A model generated the notes under the pieces. The model saw only the letters and a list, made by a program, of their open reading frames with translations, was not told where the DNA came from and did not search any database. Shown piece after piece: positions 6,239 through 10,128 of a DNA stretch of 10,128 bases. Positions within the stretch are counted from its first letter, which is position 1. Each line of letters opens with the position of its first letter. The stretch is taken from the NCBI GenBank assembly GCA_035493895.1, contig DATJHM010000221.1:1-10128 (forward strand). The letters run 5' to 3'. A program made the translations under genes and the position numbers. This DNA is from DATJHM01 sp035493895 (lineage in GTDB: Bacteria > Chloroflexota > Ktedonobacteria > Ktedonobacterales > Ktedonobacteraceae).

Positions 6239-6331
6239 AAATGTGTCTTGTTCATCTTTTTCTGCGTTATTTTCTTTTAGCTTCTGTTTTTTGTATGAAG
6301 TGGCGTTCAGTTTTGATGAAAGGACACTTCC

Positions 6332-7504
6332 ATGCCAGGATCATTTCGCATTGGTAGGATTGCCGGGATCGATATCAATGTTCATATAAGCTGGCTGATT
6401 ATTCTGGTGTTGCTCACATTCTCGCTTGCCAGCGGGTATTTTCCCACGGCATATCCGGGGCAGATTCATGCTACCTATATTGTCCTGGGAGCTATTGCGA
6501 CCATCCTCCTGTTTGTCTCCGTGCTGCTACATGAGCTGGCTCATTCTTTTGTTGCGCGCTCGCGTGGGCTTCCCGTACATACAATTGTGCTATTTATCTT
6601 CGGAGGGGTTTCCAATATCGAGCAGGAGCCGCGCACGCCGGGCGTCGAATTTTTCATGGCGTTTATTGGGCCTGTGGTGAGCCTGGTGATTGGAGCCATC
6701 TGCTATGGGATATTGTTTCTGCTCAAAGGGAATACTACGGTTCTCGTTCCTCTGCTTACCTATCTTGCCTCTATGAATATTCTGCTTGGGATCTTCAACC
6801 TTATCCCTGGTTTTCCGCTGGATGGTGGACGTGTTTTGCGCTCAATTCTCTGGAAGATAACCGGGAATGCGCAAAAAGCAACGACGATTGCCAGTGGAGT
6901 TGGCCAGTTCTTCGCCTATCTGTTTATCTTCTATGGCATTCTGCTTTTCTTCACAGGTAGTGGGGTCAGTGGTCTGTTTCTGGCTTTTATCGGCTGGTTC
7001 CTGTTGAGTGCGGCTCAATCAGCTCGTACGCAGTCAATGCTGGATAATGCGTTTACGGGAGTGCAGGTGGGTCAGATTATGACGACGAACCCGGAGACGA
7101 CGCCTGCAAACATTTCATTGCAAAAGCTGGTCGATGAATACTTTCTTCCCCGAGGGTTACGTTCGGCATTTGTTGTGTACGGCGATCAGCTGGCGGGCCT
7201 GATTACGTTAAGTGATATTCGCCACGTCCCGAGGGAGCAATGGGGGCAGATGCCGGTTGGTCTGGCGATGGTCTCTGCCGATCGTCTCCACACAGTGACG
7301 TCTCAACAGAGCCTGAAAGATGTCGTGAAACTGATGAATGAGTGGAATGTGAACCAGCTGCCCGTTGTAGAGGATGGGAAGCTGGTGGGTGTGCTCACCC
7401 GCGAGACGATTCTGCGTTCGTTGGAGGTCAGGAGCCATCTGGGCGTGCAGCAAAAGCAAGACGCTCAGGGGTCTGTATCCACTCCGTCTGAACTGCCAAA
7501 TTGA
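6332..7504 (+). CDS. site-2 protease family membrane metalloprotease with two CBS domains
   Basis: The 390-residue protein is an M50-type intramembrane zinc protease of the class with C-terminal CBS pairs. The zinc motif HELAH is at residues 67-71 (His67, Glu68, His71) in a membrane helix. The third ligand is Asp164 in FNLIPGFPLDGGR (155-167), so the active site is complete. Further hydrophobic helices lie near 16-35, 48-66, 105-132, 137-158 and 188-228. Two CBS domains follow at about 244-300 and 312-366; such pairs commonly bind adenine nucleotides and could gate activity. No PDZ domain is present. AAAGGA seven bases before the ATG supports the start. Family members cut membrane-bound regulators such as anti-sigma factors. 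No candidate substrate gene sits beside it, so its target is unknown. The gene appears to be transcribed alone. Confidence 0.95.
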   Translation: MPGSFRIGRIAGIDINVHISWLIILVLLTFSLASGYFPTAYPGQIHATYIVLGAIATILLFVSVLLHELAHSFVARSRGLPVHTIVLFIFGGVSNIEQEPRTPGVEFFMAFIGPVVSLVIGAICYGILFLLKGNTTVLVPLLTYLASMNILLGIFNLIPGFPLDGGRVLRSILWKITGNAQKATTIASGVGQFFAYLFIFYGILLFFTGSGVSGLFLAFIGWFLLSAAQSARTQSMLDNAFTGVQVGQIMTTNPETTPANISLQKLVDEYFLPRGLRSAFVVYGDQLAGLITLSDIRHVPREQWGQMPVGLAMVSADRLHTVTSQQSLKDVVKLMNEWNVNQLPVVEDGKLVGVLTRETILRSLEVRSHLGVQQKQDAQGSVSTPSELPN

Positions 7505-7527
7505 ACGCAATCATTCTCTCAAGCCAC

Positions 7528-7560
7528 ACGACCCACTATCCAACGAGGGCAGTGGGTCGT
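7528..7560. terminator. hairpin between convergent genes, likely bidirectional terminator
   Basis: ACGACCCACT (7528-7537) and AGTGGGTCGT (7551-7560) form a perfect 10-bp stem with a 13-base loop. It lies midway between the stop of the protease (7504) and the stop of the minus-strand gene (7573). Neither side has a proper T-run, so termination strength is uncertain, but the placement is exactly where a shared terminator belongs. Confidence 0.6.
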
Positions 7561-7572
7561 AATTGGCAGAGG

Positions 7573-8244
7573 CTAATCGACGTTTGGCTGTTGGCGCAAT
7601 TCCTGTTGTGGTAGTTCCGGGTAGATCGCTTGAGGCTCATCTTCCTGCCGCCAGGGACCAGACGCGGTAGCGCGTGGAGTTTCTGGCGTTGAAGGTCGAG
7701 GCTGGTACCCATCCTGGTAGGATGGTGGCACGGGCGGCGTGACAGGTGGTGACGGATAGAGCAGCTCAGTGGGCTTTGAGGCGTTCGCATAGGGAATATA
7801 TTCGGCGTGAGCATTGCCCGGTTGATAGGGAGGATATGTCGGAAACTGCTGGTACGAGGTATGAGGCATATCCTGAGCTCCACGTGGCGGATAGGGTTGC
7901 TGAAATGGTGCCTGATAGAGATGGTTGCCAAAACGTGGAGCATTTCCCTGCTGATACATTCCTCCCATTGGCTGCTGAAATGGGAACGGTTGCTGCTGAA
8001 ATGGGAACGGTTGCTGATACTGATACTGATAAACGACGACCGGTTGCGGCTTGCGCCCGATGAGCAAATAGCAAAACGCACCCAAAAAGTGTGTGAAAAC
8101 GATCGCCAGTACCCACACTGCTTTGGTGGCGTCAGATAAACCTTTATTATTAAGGCAATCAACGAGCATCCAGATCCAGAAAACTGTGCTCAGCACGATG
8201 ATAAGCGCAGTAAACATGACAAAAAAAAGAAAAAGCAAAGCCAT
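7573..8244 (-). CDS. PLDc_N-domain membrane protein with Q/P/Y-rich C-terminal tail
   Basis: From the chosen ATG the product is 223 residues. Two hydrophobic helices (about 2-28 and 42-63) enclose VDCLNNKGLSDATKAVW and end in FCYLLIGRKP. That is the pattern of the phospholipase D nuclease N-terminal (PLDc_N) membrane domain. No HKD catalytic motif follows. Instead residues 68-223 form a low-complexity tail rich in Gln, Pro and Tyr (YQYQYQQPFPFQQQ and similar), probably cytosolic and disordered. I start at 8244 because AAGGAG lies ten bases upstream on the minus strand. An in-frame ATG at 8313 would add 23 residues but has no such site. The role is unknown: PLDc_N alone is a membrane anchor and does not imply phospholipase activity. 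It converges with the site-2 protease. Confidence 0.85.
   Translation of the reverse strand: MALLFLFFVMFTALIIVLSTVFWIWMLVDCLNNKGLSDATKAVWVLAIVFTHFLGAFCYLLIGRKPQPVVVYQYQYQQPFPFQQQPFPFQQPMGGMYQQGNAPRFGNHLYQAPFQQPYPPRGAQDMPHTSYQQFPTYPPYQPGNAHAEYIPYANASKPTELLYPSPPVTPPVPPSYQDGYQPRPSTPETPRATASGPWRQEDEPQAIYPELPQQELRQQPNVD
7971..8031 (-). repeat. in-frame tandem repeats inside the PLDc_N tail
   Basis: A 21-bp unit is repeated perfectly twice (7971-7991 and 7992-8012), encoding the duplicated QQPFPFQ. Immediately after it CTGATA occurs three times (8014-8031), encoding YQYQYQ. Both unit lengths are multiples of three, so copy-number change would alter tail length without breaking the frame. Confidence 0.85.
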
Positions 8245-8295
8245 GGTAGGATATCTCCTTCTCAAGCAGAGAGATACAGGTAAAATAGCTTGAGC

Positions 8296-8311
8296 GATAG
8301 ATTTATCTATC
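8296..8311 (-). promoter_or_regulatory. palindrome in the leader of the PLDc_N gene
   Basis: GATAGAT-TT-ATCTATC is a perfect 7-bp inverted repeat with a 2-base spacer, about 50 bases before the PLDc_N start. On the minus strand TACAAT (plus 8312-8317) directly precedes it and could be a -10, with no good -35. An operator at the transcription start is possible but unproven. Confidence 0.35.
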
Positions 8312-8412
8312 ATTGTATATAAACGTTCAGACTATCACAGGAGTTGCATTGCCGGGTAAAATGGATGGATGATATCTACTTTTCTCATCCCTCTTTTCAA
8401 AAGGAGAAGAAG

Positions 8413-8555
8413 TGTAGTATACTCTATGGCGTGAAAAAAGCGGCAATACTGAAAAATAAAAGATCCACGGTTTGTGTACAGGAGAAGGTTGTTGGAGGGG
8501 TGATTTTGCTACACGATAAGAGTCTGCTCCGCCAGGAGATGTTTTGTATACTACA
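8413..8555. repeat. two near-palindromic GTATAC sites upstream of the phosphofructokinase gene
   Basis: TGTAGTATAC (8413-8422) and GTATACTACA (8546-8555) are exact inverted copies. Each is centred on the palindrome GTATAC (8417-8422 and 8546-8551), so both resemble a 14-bp operator TGTAGTATACTACA, the first matching 11 and the second 12 of 14 positions. Their centres are 129 bases apart. The remainder of the 443-base gap between the PLDc_N gene and the kinase has no convincing gene. The short open frames there look random. Confidence 0.4.
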
Positions 8556-8592
8556 TCTACATCACAATCTGATCTAAGGTATCTGTGATCCA

Positions 8593-8620
8593 TTACAAAT
8601 CATGGTGATTATGATATGCT
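8593..8620 (+). promoter_or_regulatory. candidate promoter of the phosphofructokinase gene
   Basis: TTACAA (8593-8598), a 16-base spacer and TATGCT (8615-8620) preceded by TG at 8612-8613 give an extended -10 (TGATATGCT). Transcription would start about 60 bases before the gene. This is the best promoter match in the gap, though neither hexamer is perfect. Confidence 0.45.
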
Positions 8621-8656
8621 AGCTTCTAGAGGAGCCTATCTTGTTTCGTTAAATGG

Positions 8657-8675
8657 TTATTTTCCATGAAAATAA
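8657..8675 (+). promoter_or_regulatory. 19-bp palindrome just before the kinase ribosome binding site
   Basis: TTATTTTC-CAT-GAAAATAA is a perfect 8-bp inverted repeat with a 3-base centre. It ends two bases before the GAGAGGG Shine-Dalgarno (8677-8683). As DNA it could be an operator; as RNA the weak A-U stem would hardly block ribosomes. Its function is unknown. Confidence 0.4.
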
Positions 8676-8687
8676 AGAGAGGGTTTT

Positions 8688-9905
8688 ATGCCAGAACATG
8701 TCTCACATTCCATTCGTTCACTGGGTGTACTCACCGGTGGCGGTGATGTCCCGGGGCTGAATGCAGCGATAAAAGCTCTTGTCTATCGTGCGGAGCCTAT
8801 GGGGATTCGCGTCACTGGTCTACGTGCGGGTTGGGAAGGAATTACCTTTCTGGACCGTTCGCGTAAAAAAGAAGATTTGATTTTTGATGCCGACAATCCC
8901 CATGCCTGGCATGGGAACTATGTCATGCCGCTGAGTCGCTTAACTACGCGTTCGATTGACCGTGAGGGGGGCACAATTCTGCAATCTTCACGTACGAATC
9001 CGGGTAAGGTCAAAGTGGGTGACCTGCCTCCCCATATGGCACTTCTGGGGGAGGGCTACAAGCCAGACGAGCAGATCGATCTGACGAAACAGGTGATTGC
9101 CAATATGGAATTTCTGGGTCTGGATGGGCTCGTTGTTATCGGTGGCGATGATACCTTGAGCTATGGAGCCAAACTCTCAGCGCAGGGCATTCCCGTCTGG
9201 GGCATTCCCAAGACGATGGATAACGATGTGCCGGGCACCGATTACTGTATTGGCTTCCAGACGGCGATCAGCCGCGCCGCCGAATTTATCAACCGCGTGC
9301 GTTCAACAGTGGCCTCCCATAGCACCACGGTCTTGTTCCGTATCTTCGGGCGGGACGCCGGTTTTACGGCCCTGGAGAGTGCGGTAGTCACCTGGGCTGA
9401 TCGTCTGGTCATCCCTGAGGTGCCTGCTTCTATTGATCGTCTGGCAGAACTGATCGCCCTCGATCGCGAGAACCCGCAAAATTATTCGACCGTCATTCTT
9501 TCCGAGGGGGCGAATTTAGGCATACCGGTCCAGAGCGTCGGGCCCGCGGATGCTTATGGACACCGCAAAAAGGTCAACGTGGCCGAGTTTCTGGCCGATG
9601 AACTGAGTCAACGTATGCCTGGCGTGCGTTTCCTGCCCATTGATCTGACCTACTTCCTGCGCAGTGGTGAGCCCGAGGTGTATGATAAGCATATGGCGAT
9701 TTTCTATGCCAATACTGTCATGAGCTATGTGGAAAAAGGCGTGCATGGCGTGATGGCGGCTTCACGTGATGGCGAATTTATCTCCACCGATATCCCCGGC
9801 AAGAACTGGCCTGCCCGCCGCGTCAATCCTGCTGACTATCATGAGACGCGCTATCGACCTCGTTTCGAGAATATCAATGGACGCTACCTGCCTCAGCCCG
9901 AATAA
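8688..9905 (+). CDS. 6-phosphofructokinase, pyrophosphate-type active site
   Basis: The 405-residue protein phosphorylates fructose 6-phosphate in glycolysis in the cytosol. The phosphoryl-donor loop is GGGDVPGLNAAI at 17-28. GGTILQSSRTNP lies at 94-105, the second donor motif IGGDDT at 151-156, the catalytic PKTMDND at 174-180 (Asp178 and Asp180) and the substrate loop RIFGRDAG at 218-225. Glu273 in LSEGA completes the substrate pocket. In ATP enzymes the equivalent motifs are GGDG and PGTIDND. Asp155 and Lys175 here are the residues associated with pyrophosphate use, so a PPi-dependent, reversible enzyme is the better prediction. Its length exceeds the ~320 of short bacterial ATP enzymes and fits the longer group. 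GAGAGGG four bases before the ATG supports the start. No other glycolytic gene is adjacent. Confidence 0.93.
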   Translation: MPEHVSHSIRSLGVLTGGGDVPGLNAAIKALVYRAEPMGIRVTGLRAGWEGITFLDRSRKKEDLIFDADNPHAWHGNYVMPLSRLTTRSIDREGGTILQSSRTNPGKVKVGDLPPHMALLGEGYKPDEQIDLTKQVIANMEFLGLDGLVVIGGDDTLSYGAKLSAQGIPVWGIPKTMDNDVPGTDYCIGFQTAISRAAEFINRVRSTVASHSTTVLFRIFGRDAGFTALESAVVTWADRLVIPEVPASIDRLAELIALDRENPQNYSTVILSEGANLGIPVQSVGPADAYGHRKKVNVAEFLADELSQRMPGVRFLPIDLTYFLRSGEPEVYDKHMAIFYANTVMSYVEKGVHGVMAASRDGEFISTDIPGKNWPARRVNPADYHETRYRPRFENINGRYLPQPE

Positions 9906-9911
9906 CGGGTT

Positions 9912-10128
9912 GTGTTGTGTCGTCAGGTTAGCCGCAGGATAGGCATGAAGCGAACGGAAGCGTTGCCGTCACAGGGCAGGTATGAAGCGCTGCCCCATAG
10001 GCGTCAAGTTAAGCAAGGATGAGCTTATTGTGAAATGGCTTCTCGTGCGGGTTCACCCAACAAGGGTGAGCAACGGAACCCACATCTTCCATATGATGCA
10101 TCTGGCGTTCGCTCGAGACGGAAGGTCT
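9912..10128 (+). ncRNA. hairpin-rich non-coding segment, possibly 5' part of a group II intron
   Basis: No coding frame is convincing after the kinase stop. Several hairpins follow one another. GGCA/TGCC (9942-9945 with 9964-9967) encloses a small inner stem. GGGCAG/CTGCCC (9974-9979 with 9990-9995) comes next. GGGTTCACCC pairs back through ACCC/GGGT and GGGTTC/GAACCC (10049-10081). ATGAAGCG occurs twice (9945, 9982), once in each of the first two hairpin loops. The pattern and phrases such as GGTGAGCAACGGAACCC resemble domain I of bacterial group II introns, and GTGTCGTC near 9917 could be a 5' end. This is recognition by memory; the segment runs out of the window, so the reverse transcriptase and domain V cannot be checked. 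Confidence 0.3.

Noticed and set aside
7536..8162. Minus-strand 208-codon open frame
   Set aside because: It is a shifted-frame shadow of the PLDc_N gene, whose transmembrane domain and ribosome binding site support the other frame.
8327..8593. Short open frames on both strands upstream of phosphofructokinase
   Set aside because: No family resemblance, no good ribosome binding sites, and composition typical of intergenic DNA.

Overview
The window reads as a chromosomal stretch from a Chloroflexota-like soil bacterium, most likely near the Ktedonobacteria. That placement is an inference from gene content (an LLM-type TIM-barrel oxidoreductase, a DHA2 exporter, a site-2 protease with CBS domains, a short pentapeptide protein, a PLDc_N membrane protein), mixed GC and large AT-rich intergenic gaps. 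No rRNA, tRNA, CRISPR array or intact transposase is visible.

Layout. 1-726 (+): alpha/beta hydrolase whose N-terminus is cut by the window edge. 874-1788 (-): zinc-free medium-chain NADPH:quinone-type oxidoreductase, convergent with it. 1942-2435: debris of a former divergent regulator/target pair. A C-terminal scrap of an NAD-dependent epimerase/SDR (-) and a TetR gene broken by two frameshifts (+) lie either side of a promoter with a 36-bp palindrome. 2477-3436 (+): LLM-class oxidoreductase. 3611-4060 (+): pentapeptide-repeat protein, followed by a hairpin terminator. 4230-5840 (+): DHA2-type MFS exporter. 5841-6331: gene-free stretch holding a strikingly structured 182-bp element and an AT-rich promoter zone. 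6332-7504 (+): site-2 protease with a CBS pair. 7573-8244 (-): PLDc_N membrane protein with a Q/P/Y-rich tail, convergent with the protease across a perfect 10-bp hairpin. 8245-8687: gene-free stretch with several palindromes and a candidate promoter. 8688-9905 (+): phosphofructokinase with pyrophosphate-type active-site residues. 9906-10128: hairpin-rich non-coding sequence running off the window, possibly the start of a group II intron.

How the parts relate. The left part is a redox patch (hydrolase, MDR oxidoreductase, SDR remnant, LLM oxidoreductase) that has lost its TetR regulator and one enzyme while keeping the operator-like promoter. From the pentapeptide gene onward each gene appears to be its own transcription unit, with long leaders and separate terminators, and no operon is evident. 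The strongest candidate for something undescribed is the element at 5901-6082. Two 29-nt arms pair throughout if two G-U wobbles are allowed. They enclose a linker-free three-way junction, and the left arm can instead form a perfect 12-bp local hairpin. I see no intact defence system or mobile element.
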